Positions 27,119-36,569 of a stretch of 64,000 nt of DNA are shown piece after piece. The notes beneath the pieces are model-generated. The model searched no databases, had not been told where the DNA came from, and saw only the letters and a program-made list of their open reading frames with translations. How positions within the stretch are numbered: position 1 is the first letter of the stretch; the number at the start of each line of letters is the position of its first letter. Both the position numbers and the translations under genes were made by a program. This stretch comes from Bradyrhizobium cytisi (lineage in GTDB: Bacteria; Pseudomonadota; Alphaproteobacteria; Rhizobiales; Xanthobacteraceae), in assembly GCF_008123515.1 (NCBI RefSeq), contig NZ_VSSR01000020.1:1-64000 (forward strand). The letters run 5' to 3'.

Positions 27119-28249
27119 TCAGGACGGCGCGGCGGCGCCGACCGTGTCGGCCGAAACGGCGTCGCGGCTGCCGAGCGGCTTGGGCCGTCCGGTGGTCGTA
27201 TCGCGCAGGGTCTGCCGCTCGACCTCCGAGTTCAGCTCGGCCCCGAACATGATGACGATGGCCGACATCCACATCCACATCATCAGGCCGATCGCCGCGC
27301 CAAGCGAGCCGTACGTCGCGCTGTAGTTGGCGAATTCGGACAGGTACCAGGACAACAGTGCCGAGCCGGCGATCCAGAGGATGGCGGCCGTCACTGCGCC
27401 GAGGCTCAGCCATTGCCAGCGCGGCGCATCCCGGCTGGGCGCGAAGCGGTAGAGGATGGCAAGCGCTACCAGCAGGAGGACGAACAGCAGCGGCCATCGT
27501 GCGAGAGCGATGACCAGCTTGCTTTCGGGCGCAAGCCCGAGATGGTTCAGCGCGAGCGGGAAGGCGACCACGGCGCCCACCATCAACAGCAGCGCTGCGA
27601 TGCCGCCGACCGTGAAGGCCAGCGACACCAGGTTCAGGCGGATGAAGCTGCGCTTTTCACGCTCCTCGTAGGCGACGTTGAGCGCGTCGAAGACGGATTT
27701 GACGCCGGCGTTGGCGCTCCAGAGCGCAAGCACAAGGCCGAACAGGAACGTGGCCCCAAGTGCTGTATTGCCTTTGGACACCACGCGGGCGACCTGGTCC
27801 TGGATGATCTGGAACGTACCCTCGGGCAGCATCATCGCGAGGGTCTGCAGGTTGCCGGCGATCGTCGAGGGATTGGCGAACAGGCCGTAGAACGAGACGA
27901 GCGCGGTTATCGCCGGAAAGATCGCCAGCAACCCGAAGAAGACGACGCCGCCCGCGGTCGCGAGCAAGCGATCTTCATCGATGCGCTGATAGATGCGCCA
28001 GAAAATATCCTTCCAGCCGGCCCAAGGAATTGCGAACGGATCGTTGGAGCGACGGCCGCGTCCGGGCTGCGCGGCCGCACGCCCGGCGCTCGTCTCCGGC
28101 GAATTCGCCTCGTTATGGCGGTGGTCCTGCGGCGGCCCCGACCGGATCAGGCCAGACTCCTTGAAATACCGTTCCGCGCTCAGCACGAACACGGCACTGG
28201 CTGCCATCAGCAGCCACTTATCGAACTGCTCGGAGCGCCGCGCGGGCAT
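27119..28249 (-). CDS. YihY/BrkB-family inner-membrane protein
   Basis: A 376-residue protein of the YihY (virulence factor BrkB) family with about six membrane spans after a hydrophilic N-terminal segment of about 80 residues. Family marks are DRLLATAGGVVFFGLLAIFPAITALVS, LWSANAGVKSVFDALNVAY and the C-terminal GSLGAAIGLMMWMWMSA. The biochemical role of the family is not established. The start overlaps the upstream stop as TGATG, indicating coupling to the gene at 28249-28800. Confidence 0.88.
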   Translation of the reverse strand: MPARRSEQFDKWLLMAASAVFVLSAERYFKESGLIRSGPPQDHRHNEANSPETSAGRAAAQPGRGRRSNDPFAIPWAGWKDIFWRIYQRIDEDRLLATAGGVVFFGLLAIFPAITALVSFYGLFANPSTIAGNLQTLAMMLPEGTFQIIQDQVARVVSKGNTALGATFLFGLVLALWSANAGVKSVFDALNVAYEEREKRSFIRLNLVSLAFTVGGIAALLLMVGAVVAFPLALNHLGLAPESKLVIALARWPLLFVLLLVALAILYRFAPSRDAPRWQWLSLGAVTAAILWIAGSALLSWYLSEFANYSATYGSLGAAIGLMMWMWMSAIVIMFGAELNSEVERQTLRDTTTGRPKPLGSRDAVSADTVGAAAPS

Positions 28250-28800
28250 CACGCGTCCGATCCATGCCTGTGCCGCCTTCGCCGCGCGGCAGTGAACCCC
28301 AAGACACCTATCGCCGCGAGCATCAGGCCAAGCTGCACCGGTCGGTTGGTGTGGATGGAGCTGGGTTTGCTGCCATTGCCGCGTTCGCCCGGCGCGAGCG
28401 GCACTAGGGGAATCGTCGTCGCGACCTCCTTTACCGCCTCCTTGACGGTTCCGCGCGGAATGCGCGGGGTGGCAATCGCCACTCGAAGCCGGCTGGCGAG
28501 TGGCACGATCGGCTTGGGCTTGCGCTTCATCTGCACCATGGCGACGCCGGCGCAGGCGACGGCCAGTACCAAGAGCACCGCCCCGACGGCCCCAAACCCC
28601 CAGAATTGTCCATAGGTGATCGCAACCCACCGGTAGAGAGCGATCAGGCCGACAAAGAAGGCCGCAATCAGGAACAGCCCGGCCACTACGAACAGTCCCA
28701 CCGCGACCGCGTAGGACGTCACGCGTCCGGTGGTCTGGCTGGTGCGGTCACGCAGATACGACCGCGCCGCGCGCTTGAGATGATTGAGTTTCAGCGCCAT
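28249..28800 (-). CDS. small membrane protein of the Actinobacterial holin-X-like type
   Basis: A 183-residue protein starting MALKLNHLKRAARSYLRDRTSQTTG. Two adjacent membrane spans in the middle (about 33-58 and 65-90) and a further hydrophobic stretch near the end resemble the phage_holin_3_6 / holin-X family often found beside envelope-stress genes. It is coupled to the YihY gene by a one-base overlap. There are no phage genes nearby, so a host membrane role is more likely. An upstream ATG twelve codons earlier is possible. Confidence 0.65.
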   Translation of the reverse strand: MALKLNHLKRAARSYLRDRTSQTTGRVTSYAVAVGLFVVAGLFLIAAFFVGLIALYRWVAITYGQFWGFGAVGAVLLVLAVACAGVAMVQMKRKPKPIVPLASRLRVAIATPRIPRGTVKEAVKEVATTIPLVPLAPGERGNGSKPSSIHTNRPVQLGLMLAAIGVLGFTAARRRRHRHGSDA

Positions 28801-28914
28801 GCCGGCGCGCAGCAATTCGCCCGATGGCGCGAGCATGCGGATATCCTCCGAGAGCGCGTAAATTCGTTGGGGGATGAACGTGGCGGAATTTGACTTGTTC
28901 CGCCGCGTGCTCGA

Positions 28915-29874
28915 TCAACCGAGATCGGCGGCCGCGATCCAGAACACCTCGCCCTCGGAGTCCTCCGTGTCGAGCCAGAGCAGGGGCAGTTCCGGAAAAG
29001 CCTCGTCGACCAGCTCGCGACCGCGGCCGATCTCGCAGAGCAGGCCGCCGTCCGGTGTGAGATGGTCTGGCGCATCGCGCAGGATGCGACGGACGACGTC
29101 GAGGCCGTCGGCGCCACCGTCGAAGGCGAGCTTCGGCTCGGCCCGGCATTCCGGCGGCAGCGCCGCCATGCCTTCCGCGTCGACGTAGGGCGGGTTGGTG
29201 ATGATAAGGTCGTATTTGTTGGCGCCCAGCGGCGCGAACAGGTCGCCCCGATGGAGCGTGATCCGCTCATCCAGCCGATGTTCCCCAACATTGCGCGCCG
29301 CGACTTCGAGTGCGCCCTTGGAGATGTCGACGGCGTCAACCATGGCATTCGGAAAGTGATATGCGGTGAGGATCGCAAGACATCCCGATCCCGTGCAGAG
29401 ATCGAGCACGCGCTCGACGGCCGTGGGATCGTCGATCAGCGAACCCGCTTCGCCGTCGCCGCCGAAATGCGAATCCAGGAGCTCGCCAATGAAGGAGCGC
29501 GGAACGATGACGCGCTCGTCGACATAGAACGGCAGGCCGCGCATGTAGATCTTGTTGACGAGGTAGGCCGCCGGTTTGCGTGTGGTCACGCGCTTATGGA
29601 TGAGATCGAGCAGGGTCTTGCCTTCAGCGGCGGTGACGCGCGCATGGCCAAAAATCTCGAACTGGTCGGGATGCAGGTGCAGGGCTTCGCAGACCAGGAA
29701 GACGGCTTCCGCCACCGGATCGGTCGTGCCATGGGCAAAGGCAAGTTTCGCCTCGACGAAGCGGCTGACCGCATAGCGGACGAAATCGATCAGCGTGAGC
29801 AGCTCGCCGCGGCCGATCTTCGTGAGTTTTGGCGCAGCGCGGCCGCGCGTGGTCTTTCTCACGGCTCTTGCCAT
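28915..29874 (-). CDS. prmB: ribosomal protein L3 N5-glutamine methyltransferase
   Basis: SAM-dependent methyltransferase that modifies a glutamine of ribosomal protein uL3. The 319-residue product has SAM motif DLCTGSGCLAI (158-168) and catalytic NPPY (227-230), with the N-terminal helical domain of the PrmB/PrmC family. PrmC normally accompanies prfA, which is absent here, and the long N-terminus favours PrmB. The start overlaps moaE's stop (TGATG). Confidence 0.9.
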   Translation of the reverse strand: MARAVRKTTRGRAAPKLTKIGRGELLTLIDFVRYAVSRFVEAKLAFAHGTTDPVAEAVFLVCEALHLHPDQFEIFGHARVTAAEGKTLLDLIHKRVTTRKPAAYLVNKIYMRGLPFYVDERVIVPRSFIGELLDSHFGGDGEAGSLIDDPTAVERVLDLCTGSGCLAILTAYHFPNAMVDAVDISKGALEVAARNVGEHRLDERITLHRGDLFAPLGANKYDLIITNPPYVDAEGMAALPPECRAEPKLAFDGGADGLDVVRRILRDAPDHLTPDGGLLCEIGRGRELVDEAFPELPLLWLDTEDSEGEVFWIAAADLG

Positions 29875-30356
29875 CAGGATCGGGTCCAGCGGGCGGCGGC
29901 CTCGTCGTCACGGGCGTGGGCCTCTACCCAGCCGGTGCCGGTGTCGCGCTCTTCCTTCTTCCAGAACGGTGCGCTGGTCTTGAGATAATCCATCAGGAAC
30001 TCGGCCGCCTCAAACGCCGCTCGGCGGTGTTGCGAGGCGGTGAGCACCAGCACGATGTTCTGGCCGGGCATGAACCGCCCGACGCGATGGACGACCGTGA
30101 CGCCGTTGAGCGGCCAGCGCGAGATCGCCTCGTCGACATGGCGCTTGATCTCTTCTTCCGCCATATCAGGATAATGCTCGAGCGTGAGCGCCGCGATCTT
30201 CGAACTGTCCTCGTCGGCGCGACAGATGCCGGAGAAGCTGACGACCGCGCCGATATCGGTGCGGCTCTCGGTCAGGACCGCGATCTCGCGCGCGATGTCG
30301 AAATCGTCTTGCTGGATGCGGATCGTGACGGGGCAGCTGGTCATAGGGGGAGTCAT
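29874..30356 (-). CDS. moaE: molybdopterin synthase catalytic subunit
   Basis: Large subunit of MPT synthase, which uses the thiocarboxylate of MoaD to put dithiolene sulfur into precursor Z. The 160-residue protein shows GAVVSFSGICR, LEHYPDMAE, VVHRVGRFMPGQ and the active-site lysine region FWKKEERDTGTGWVEA. It follows moaD by three bases, so stoichiometric expression is likely. A start four codons later (MTSCPVTI) is possible. Confidence 0.95.
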   Translation of the reverse strand: MTPPMTSCPVTIRIQQDDFDIAREIAVLTESRTDIGAVVSFSGICRADEDSSKIAALTLEHYPDMAEEEIKRHVDEAISRWPLNGVTVVHRVGRFMPGQNIVLVLTASQHRRAAFEAAEFLMDYLKTSAPFWKKEERDTGTGWVEAHARDDEAAARWTRS

Positions 30357-30359
30357 GGG

Positions 30360-30611
30360 CTAGCCGCCGGTCATAGGCGGGAAGAACGCGATCTCGCGGG
30401 CGCCAGCGATCGCGGCGTCGGCCTTGACGTGGGCGTGGTCGATCGCGGTGCGGATCACCTTCGGCTTCTCGAACGCATAGGCATAAGCCTCGCTTTGACC
30501 GGACAGCCAGGCGATCAGCTCCTCGACGGTGCGTACCGTCGCGGGCGGCTCGATCGTCTCCTCGGCCTTGCCGACGCGCTCGCGCACCCAGGCGAAGTAC
30601 TTCACCCTCAT
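30360..30611 (-). CDS. moaD: molybdopterin synthase sulfur carrier subunit
   Basis: Ubiquitin-like 83-residue sulfur carrier starting MRVKYFAWVRERVGK and ending FFPPMTGG. The C-terminal Gly-Gly is adenylated and thiocarboxylated by MoeB and delivers sulfur in MoaE. Its ATG overlaps the stop of pgsA (ATGA) and moaE begins three bases later. Confidence 0.95.
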   Translation of the reverse strand: MRVKYFAWVRERVGKAEETIEPPATVRTVEELIAWLSGQSEAYAYAFEKPKVIRTAIDHAHVKADAAIAGAREIAFFPPMTGG

Positions 30612-31225
30612 CCCTCGTCCTCCTTGATGAGGTGGTGGATGCCGGCGCGGAAATAATCGTAGCCCGTGTACATGGTCAGGATCGCCGAGGCCCATAGCAG
30701 GACGAGGCCGATCAGCGAGACCATAGGAACGACCTCGTCGCCGGCCGGACCGGCGAGCAGAAAGCCGATCGCGACGAGCTGAACCGTGGTCTTCCATTTG
30801 GCGAGCTTGGTCACGGGCACGCTGACACGGAGCGCGGCGAGGTATTCGCGCAGGCCCGAGACCAGGATCTCGCGGCACAGGATCACGATGGCGGCCCACA
30901 GCGACCAGCCATGGATGATACCATCGGCGGCCAGCATCAGGAGGCAGGAGGCGACCAGCAGCTTGTCGGCAATCGGGTCGAGCATCCGGCCGAACGCCGA
31001 TTGCTGATTCCAGATCCGCGCGTAATAGCCGTCGAGATAGTCCGTCACCGCGGCGCCGATGAAGATCGCGACTGCGACCCAGCGCAGCCACAACGGGTAG
31101 TCCATGATCGACTGCGCATAGATGCATCCGACCACGACCGGGATCGCGGCGATCCGGCCATAGGTCAGGATGTTCGGGAGGGACATCGCGCGGCTGGTCG
31201 TCCCTCGTGTCGTGGCGATGTTCAT
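30608..31225 (-). CDS. pgsA: CDP-diacylglycerol-glycerol-3-phosphate 3-phosphatidyltransferase
   Basis: Inner-membrane enzyme for the committed step of phosphatidylglycerol synthesis. The 205-residue protein carries the CDP-alcohol phosphatidyltransferase signature DGYYAR...GRMLDPIADK and about five spans. The start MNIATTRG was chosen; MSLPNILTYGR further in is where family similarity begins. It lies 100 bp after uvrC and overlaps moaD, the usual uvrC-pgsA-moaD-moaE order of Rhizobiales. Confidence 0.94.
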   Translation of the reverse strand: MNIATTRGTTSRAMSLPNILTYGRIAAIPVVVGCIYAQSIMDYPLWLRWVAVAIFIGAAVTDYLDGYYARIWNQQSAFGRMLDPIADKLLVASCLLMLAADGIIHGWSLWAAIVILCREILVSGLREYLAALRVSVPVTKLAKWKTTVQLVAIGFLLAGPAGDEVVPMVSLIGLVLLWASAILTMYTGYDYFRAGIHHLIKEDEG

Positions 31226-31325
31226 CGGTCCTACCAATACCGCTCCAGCCTGAAGGTCAACCGTCCGCCCCCAATTGGGGCGCGGGATGCGACGACCATA
31301 TGACTATAGCTTCGGCCCCTTTAGT

Positions 31326-33398
31326 TCACCCCGGCTGGGGATGGAAATAGTCGAAAATCCTGCGGGCGCTCTCGGCACTCACCCCAGGAACCTTGCCGAG
31401 ATCGGCGATCGAGGCGCGTTCGATCTCCTTCAGGGTTCCGAAATGGTGCAGCAGGGCACGTTTGCGTGACGGGCCGATGCCCGGAATCTCCTGCAAACCG
31501 GCCTCGCGAATGTCCTTCTTGCGCAGCTTGCGGTGCGAGCCGATGACGAAGCGGTGGGCCTCGTCGCGCAGGCGCTGGATGAAATAGAGCACGGGGTCGC
31601 GCGGCTCCAGCTTGATCGCCTCGCGCTCCGGCATGAACAGGGTCTCGCGGCCGGCATCCCGGTCCGGCCCCTTCGCGACCGACATCAGCGACACCTGGGT
31701 CAGGCCGAGATTGGTGAAGATCTCCCGGACGGCGTTGAGCTGGCCGCGGCCGCCGTCGATGATCACGAGATCGGGCCATTGCGGGAAATCGTCGTCCTTG
31801 ACCTTGGCAGCGCTCTCCTCGGGCGGGCTGATCAGGCGCTTGAAGCGGCGCTCCAGCACCTCGCGCATCATGCCGTAATCGTCGCCGGGCGTGAGCCCTT
31901 CGGACTTGATGTTGAACTTGCGGTACTGGTTTTTCACAAAACCGTCCGGGCCGGCGACGATCATGGCGCCGACAGCGTTGGTGCCCTGGATGTGGCTGTT
32001 GTCGTAAACCTCGATGCGCTTGGGCGCATGCGGCAGGCTCAGCGTCGTGGCCATGGCGTCGAGCAGGCGGCTTTGGGTCGCAGTATCCGCGAGCTTGCGG
32101 CCGAGCGCTTCGCGCGCATTGGTCAGCGCGTGGGTGACGAGCTCCTTCTTCTCGCCGCGCTTGGGCGTGGTGACCTCGATCTTGTGGCCGGCCTTGATCG
32201 ACAGCGCGTTGGCGAGCAGGTCGCTCTCCTCGATGTCATGCGAGAGCAGGATGGTCTTCGGCGGCGGCTTGTCGTCGTAGAACTGGGCGAGGAAGGACCC
32301 CAGCACTTCCTCCGGCGTAAAGGTCTTCTCTGCGCGCGGGAAATAGGCGCGGTTGCCCCAGTTCTGGCCGGTGCGGAAGAAGAACACTTCGACGCAGGAG
32401 AAGCCGCCTTCCTGGTGGATGGCGAACACGTCGGCTTCCTCCACCGTGCGCGGATTGATGCCCTGCTGCGACTGGATCGCCGACAGCGCGGCGAGGCGGT
32501 CACGATAGAGCGCCGCGCTCTCGAATTCGAGCTCGCCGGAAGCCTTCTCCATCTCGCCTGCGAGCTCCTGCTTCACCGCCTGGCTCTTGCCGGACAGGAA
32601 GTCGGTCGCCTCGCGCACCAGCGTCGTATAGCCTCCGAAGTCGATCTCGCGGGTGCAGGGGCCGGCGCAACGGCGGATCTGGTAGAGCAGGCAGGGCCGC
32701 GAGCGGCTCTCGAAGAAGGAATCCGTGCAGGAGCGGATCAGGAATGCGCGCTGCAAGGCCGTGATGGTGCGGTTGACGGCGCCGGCGGAGGCGAACGGGC
32801 CGAAATAGCGCCCGGGCCGGGTCTGTGCCCCGCGGTGCTTCAGGATCTGCGGCGCCCAATGGTCGCCGGTGATCAGAATATAGGGAAACGATTTGTCGTC
32901 GCGCAGCTGCACGTTGAAGCGCGGCCGCAGCTGCTTGATGAGGTTGGCTTCCAGCAGCAGCGCCTCGGTCTCGGTTGTGGTCGAGACGATCTCCACGGTC
33001 ACCGTGGCCGCGATCATGCGCAGGATGCGCGCCGGCAGCGGGGCACCCTGGCGGGCGTAGTTGGACAGGCGCTTTTTGACGTTCTTGGCCTTGCCGACGT
33101 AGAGCACGTCGGCATTCGCGCTGAGCATGCGATAGACGCCGGGCGAGGTCGGCGCGAGCCGGACCGCGCGCTCGATCGCCTCGTGACCGGTCGCCAGCGG
33201 CTCCTCGCCGATCGCGCCGCTCTCTTCCAGAATGTCGGGCAGCCGTGCATCGTCCTCGTCGTCGCCGCCCATGGTGGCGGGATCGAGGTCGGGCGGCGCC
33301 GTCTCCTGGGGCTGTTGGAGCGGGGCGTCGGCGGTCGCAACTCGCGGCGATTTGCGCGCGCGTGCGTCGTCCGGATCGTCGGTGGAATCGTGAACCAT
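31326..33398 (-). CDS. uvrC: UvrABC system protein C
   Basis: Dual-incision endonuclease of nucleotide excision repair, 690 residues. A 75-residue acidic N-terminal extension precedes the GIY-YIG nuclease domain (GVYRMLSAN...[14 protein letters not shown], about 86-110). The UVR/UvrB-binding segment (about 250-290), the RNase H-like domain beginning [18 protein letters not shown], and C-terminal helix-hairpin-helix repeats ([20 protein letters not shown]) follow. Family identification is firm; the extension is longer than in E. coli. Confidence 0.97.
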   Translation of the reverse strand: MVHDSTDDPDDARARKSPRVATADAPLQQPQETAPPDLDPATMGGDDEDDARLPDILEESGAIGEEPLATGHEAIERAVRLAPTSPGVYRMLSANADVLYVGKAKNVKKRLSNYARQGAPLPARILRMIAATVTVEIVSTTTETEALLLEANLIKQLRPRFNVQLRDDKSFPYILITGDHWAPQILKHRGAQTRPGRYFGPFASAGAVNRTITALQRAFLIRSCTDSFFESRSRPCLLYQIRRCAGPCTREIDFGGYTTLVREATDFLSGKSQAVKQELAGEMEKASGELEFESAALYRDRLAALSAIQSQQGINPRTVEEADVFAIHQEGGFSCVEVFFFRTGQNWGNRAYFPRAEKTFTPEEVLGSFLAQFYDDKPPPKTILLSHDIEESDLLANALSIKAGHKIEVTTPKRGEKKELVTHALTNAREALGRKLADTATQSRLLDAMATTLSLPHAPKRIEVYDNSHIQGTNAVGAMIVAGPDGFVKNQYRKFNIKSEGLTPGDDYGMMREVLERRFKRLISPPEESAAKVKDDDFPQWPDLVIIDGGRGQLNAVREIFTNLGLTQVSLMSVAKGPDRDAGRETLFMPEREAIKLEPRDPVLYFIQRLRDEAHRFVIGSHRKLRKKDIREAGLQEIPGIGPSRKRALLHHFGTLKEIERASIADLGKVPGVSAESARRIFDYFHPQPG

Positions 33399-33518
33399 GG
33401 TGCGAATTTAGGCGCTGGGGGAGCCGATTTGAAGTTCCGGCCGTGCCGCACGCACAGAATGGCAGGCGCAGCTCCCGGTAACGCTTCCTTAAGTCTGTTA
33501 ACAGCGCGGTAACGGGTC

Positions 33519-33533
33519 TTAACAGCCCTTTAA
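33519..33533. promoter_or_regulatory. putative CtrA-binding site TTAA-N7-TTAA
   Basis: TTAA CAGCCCT TTAA is an exact match to the CtrA consensus spacing used by cell-cycle regulator CtrA in alphaproteobacteria. More TTAA half-sites lie just upstream (33489-33492, 33499-33502). It is 118-132 bp before the start of the outer-membrane protein gene and about 120 bp before divergent uvrC. Occupancy is inferred. Confidence 0.45.
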
Positions 33534-33650
33534 CTTAAAACTCTCGATAAATCTTACGCGAAAAAGTGGTGGTTCCGTAACCATGCGGTCTGGCCTTGCG
33601 CGGCGGCGCGGGCATCGCACCCGGTTGCGGCAGTTGCGTTGGAGTGTGCG

Positions 33651-34274
33651 ATGAAGGGGCTCGTTGTGGGCGCAGCCGCGTTGGTTGCAGCCGGCTGGGC
33701 GGCTTCGGCAGGGGCCGCCGATCTCAGTTACGGGCAGCGTGCGCCCTACACGGTCAATCAGCCGCTCAATGGCTACAGCTGGGCCGGCCCGTATCTCGGC
33801 GCCAATCTCGGCTATGAATGGGGCTCGGTGAGCAACACGCCCGTGAAGCCCTCCGGCTTCGTCGGCGGCGTGCAAGCCGGCTACAATTTCCAGAACGGCC
33901 CGTGGGTGTTCGGCGTCGAGGGCGACATCCAGGCCGCAGGCGCCGACGACACTTTTGCGCCGTGGAAGTTCTCCAATCCCTGGTTCGGCACACTGCGTGG
34001 TCGCGCCGGCTATGCCTTCAGCAACATCCTGTTCTACGGCACCGCCGGCCTCGCCTTCGGCGAGCTGCGCGCGCAGACCTTCGGCTGGACGGAATCGCAC
34101 ACCACCGCCGGCTGGACCGCTGGCGTCGGCGCGGAAGTCGGCTTCGCGCCGAACTGGAGCGCGAAGCTCGAATATCTCTACATCGATCTGTCGTCGAGCC
34201 AGTTCGCAATTACAGGCGTGTCAAACGGCTATAGCGCCAGCGTTGTTCGCGCAGGCGTGAACTATCACTTCTGA
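33651..34274 (+). CDS. Omp25/opacity-type outer-membrane beta-barrel protein
   Basis: A 207-residue exported protein: signal peptide (cut after SAGAA, about residue 22), then a barrel of eight predicted strands with the family traits NGYSWAGPYLGANLGYEWG, a central GFVGGVQAGYNFQNGPWVFGVEGDI, and a C-terminal VVRAGVNYHF with terminal Phe needed for BAM-assisted insertion. The start has GGAG eight bases upstream. A GC-rich hairpin terminator follows, and a CtrA-like site lies upstream. Structural or adhesion role likely; no specific ligand inferred. Confidence 0.9.
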   Translation: MKGLVVGAAALVAAGWAASAGAADLSYGQRAPYTVNQPLNGYSWAGPYLGANLGYEWGSVSNTPVKPSGFVGGVQAGYNFQNGPWVFGVEGDIQAAGADDTFAPWKFSNPWFGTLRGRAGYAFSNILFYGTAGLAFGELRAQTFGWTESHTTAGWTAGVGAEVGFAPNWSAKLEYLYIDLSSSQFAITGVSNGYSASVVRAGVNYHF

Positions 34275-34305
34275 TAGCCAAATAAGAAAATACCGGACTA
34301 GAGCC

Positions 34306-34334
34306 TCCCGGCCGCTCGCGGCCGGGACTTTTTT
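34306..34334 (+). terminator. rho-independent terminator after the barrel gene
   Basis: TCCCGGCC and GGCCGGGA form the stem (34306-34313, 34320-34327), followed by CTTTTTT. It ends transcription of the outer-membrane protein gene before convergent cspA. Confidence 0.85.
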
Positions 34335-34360
34335 GCGCCAGGCTTCTTGGGGCAGGTCCG

Positions 34361-34576
34361 CTACGAAAGGATCACGAGATTGACCGCCTTCGGCCCCTTC
34401 CCCTTCTTGTCCGGTTCGACTTCGAATGTGATACGCTGTCCTTCGGCAAGGTCCTTCAGTCCCGCCCGCTCAACCGCGGTGATGTGAACGAAGACATCGC
34501 GACCGCCGTCGTCCGGCTTGATGAAGCCGTAGCCGCGCTCGCCGTTGAAGAACTTAACCGTTCCCGTATTGGCCAT
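34361..34576 (-). CDS. CspA-family cold-shock protein
   Basis: RNA/ssDNA-binding OB-fold protein of 71 residues from MANTGTVKFF. RNP1-like RGYGFI (14-19) and RNP2 VFVHI (28-32) are intact, and the end GPKAVNLVIL is typical. A strong GGGGGAG precedes the start. The 250 bp upstream to rlmJ hold no gene and could be a long leader as in cold-induced csp mRNAs, but I cannot identify a cold box. Confidence 0.95.
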   Translation of the reverse strand: MANTGTVKFFNGERGYGFIKPDDGGRDVFVHITAVERAGLKDLAEGQRITFEVEPDKKGKGPKAVNLVILS

Positions 34577-34828
34577 CGGGAAACTCCCCCTCATTGCTCC
34601 TCCGTCGCAACGCAGACGCGCGTCGCGACATGACCGGGCATCACGTAGCCCGGGAGAGCTGGCCATCCTTGGGCAGACCCTTCGGTCCGACTGGATCTTT
34701 GTTAGGCCTTCACTCCGCCGCAACCATTCGCGGAAGCGGAACGTAAAGCCAGTCACGCCAACAGCATAATACGGTTCTTTGCAGATTGACTACCGCTACT
34801 GCATCTTTTTCCCAAGAATGGCGGCGCT

Positions 34829-35695
34829 TTAGGGGTAAGGCTTTGGTACTTCCAATCGGAATCTGGCAGCGCCGCCTTGGCCGAGCGGCATTTCCAGCTC
34901 GGGCAGGATCGTCTTGAGCTCGCCCTGCAGCGTATAGGGCGGATTGACGATCAACAGCCCGGCGGACGTGAGAGGTGCGCCGTCCATCTGCGGCGCGGCG
35001 CTGAATTCGAGCCGCAGACATTTTCCCGGAGTCTTTGCTGCAGCCGCGGTCCGCGCCACCAGTTGCGCCAGCGCGTCGGTGGCGCGCCGGCTCTTGGCGG
35101 GATACCAGATTACATAGATACCGGTTGGCCATTTCGCATAAGCGGTGGAGAAGGCCTCGCCCAGTCTCTCGAACTCGTCTTTGGTCTCAAACGGCGGGTC
35201 GATCAGCACGAGCCCGCGCCGCTCCTTCGGCGGCACGAACGCGGGCAGCGCCATCCAGCCGTCCAGATCGACCACGCGGGCCTGTTCGTCCCGCCGCAAC
35301 ACGCCGATCAGCGCCTTGCGTGCCTTCGGCTCGAGCTCGCAGGCCACGAGGCGATCTTGCGGCCGCATCAGGCCGCGCGCGATCAAGGGCGAGCCCGGAT
35401 AGGCCTTGAGCTCGCCCTTCGGATTGAAGGCGCGGACGATGTCCATGTACGGCTTGGTCAGCGCGACGGTCTCGTTCGAAAGGCGCGCCTGCATCAGCCG
35501 CGCGATTCCCGTCAGCCACTCGCCGCTGCGGCGGGCCTCGTCGCTGTCGAGATCATAGAGGCCGGCACCCGCATGGGTGTCGATGACGCGGAAGGCGGCC
35601 GGCTTGTCCTGCAAATAGGTCAGGATGCGCGCCAGCACGATGTGCTTGATGACATCGGCGAAGTTGCCGGCGTGAAAGGCGTGACGATAGTTCAT
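34829..35695 (-). CDS. rlmJ: 23S rRNA (adenine(2030)-N6)-methyltransferase
   Basis: Methyltransferase of 288 residues starting MNYRHAFHAGNFADVIKHIVL, the RlmJ signature. DTHAGAGLYDL forms the SAM site, and GLVLIDPPFE has the DPPF-type catalytic motif for N6-adenine methylation. Cytoplasmic; it needs no partner. The gene is monocistronic, 53 bp from the RNase T2 gene. Confidence 0.94.
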   Translation of the reverse strand: MNYRHAFHAGNFADVIKHIVLARILTYLQDKPAAFRVIDTHAGAGLYDLDSDEARRSGEWLTGIARLMQARLSNETVALTKPYMDIVRAFNPKGELKAYPGSPLIARGLMRPQDRLVACELEPKARKALIGVLRRDEQARVVDLDGWMALPAFVPPKERRGLVLIDPPFETKDEFERLGEAFSTAYAKWPTGIYVIWYPAKSRRATDALAQLVARTAAAAKTPGKCLRLEFSAAPQMDGAPLTSAGLLIVNPPYTLQGELKTILPELEMPLGQGGAARFRLEVPKPYP

Positions 35696-35748
35696 GCAAG
35701 AGCACTACGCCACGCGATGGCTTGAGCAAAGAGGCACGACAGCCTGAA

Positions 35749-36450
35749 CTACCCACCCCTGATCGGCGGCATCGTCACCTGGTCGCGGCGGCAGGCGCGG
35801 CGGTCGAGTTCTTCGCAGGCGCGGAACTGCAAATCCTTGCTGAGGCAGATGCGGACCTCGGAGAGCCGGGTGCGGTTGCAGGTGACCGAGACGGCTGCGT
35901 TGCTCAGGCCCGGATTGGCCTTGACGAAGGCTTCTTCCACCTCGCCCGGCGCCACGGTCTTGGCCTGCGACAAATCGAGATATTCGGCCGGAATCTTGAT
36001 CGCGGCGCGCGCCCTGCGGATCGTCTCGAAGTAGCTGCGGTCGGTCAGCCCCGAGCAGGTGCCGTGCTTGTCCCATTCGTTGAAGATCAGCCCCGGCGCC
36101 GGCATCAGATCGAGCATCGAGGAGACGATGTTGCGGTTCAGCCGCGGCGACGGCCGCTGGCAATATTCCGGAAAGCCGTTCTCATATTGCGGCCACAGCC
36201 CGTGCACCACGAAGGAATAAGGCCGTCCCTCGCACTGGATATTCGAGCGCCCCCCGCCGCGGCCGCGCTCGGCCGCTTCCTCACAGAAGGACGGTGACCA
36301 GGATAGCGACAGCACATAGAAATCGAACTCGCCCGGCGCGTTCTGCCGTTTGTCCTGCGCCTTCGCGCCGCCGGCCAGCGCGATCAGCCCCGCGGCAAGG
36401 GTCAATGAGATCACAAGGCGGGAGAGCGAATGCAATCTAAAATGAAACAT
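35749..36450 (-). CDS. secreted ribonuclease T2-family protein
   Basis: A 233-residue exported protein. The signal peptide (cut near GGAKAQ) is followed by FDFYVLSLSWSPSFC, CAS-1 motif FVVHGLWPQ and CAS-2 motif FNEWDKHGTC; the catalytic histidines and Glu/Lys are present. Cysteines suit disulfides in the periplasm. It should cleave RNA to 2',3'-cyclic products in the periplasm or medium, as RNase I does in E. coli. The start MFHFRLHSL was chosen to begin the signal peptide. Confidence 0.9.
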   Translation of the reverse strand: MFHFRLHSLSRLVISLTLAAGLIALAGGAKAQDKRQNAPGEFDFYVLSLSWSPSFCEEAAERGRGGGRSNIQCEGRPYSFVVHGLWPQYENGFPEYCQRPSPRLNRNIVSSMLDLMPAPGLIFNEWDKHGTCSGLTDRSYFETIRRARAAIKIPAEYLDLSQAKTVAPGEVEEAFVKANPGLSNAAVSVTCNRTRLSEVRICLSKDLQFRACEELDRRACRRDQVTMPPIRGG

Positions 36451-36569
36451 GGCGACGTCCCTCAACTAGACTGTGCAATAAGCCTAGCAGGCAACAAGAA
36501 CATTTCAAGAACAAAATTCAGGCGGCCGTCGATCGGCGGCTGGATCGGTTCGAATCAGGGATATTCGAC

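Noticed and set aside
28249..28800. Prophage holin
   Set aside because: No lysin, tail or integrase gene nearby; a host membrane-protein pair with YihY is more likely.
31533..33512. 659-codon plus-strand frame opposite uvrC
   Set aside because: Antisense shadow of uvrC caused by high GC; no domain, and uvrC is unmistakable on the other strand.
36540..36560. tRNA T-arm-like GGTTCGAATC
   Set aside because: No acceptor stem, anticodon arm or CCA context can be folded around it.
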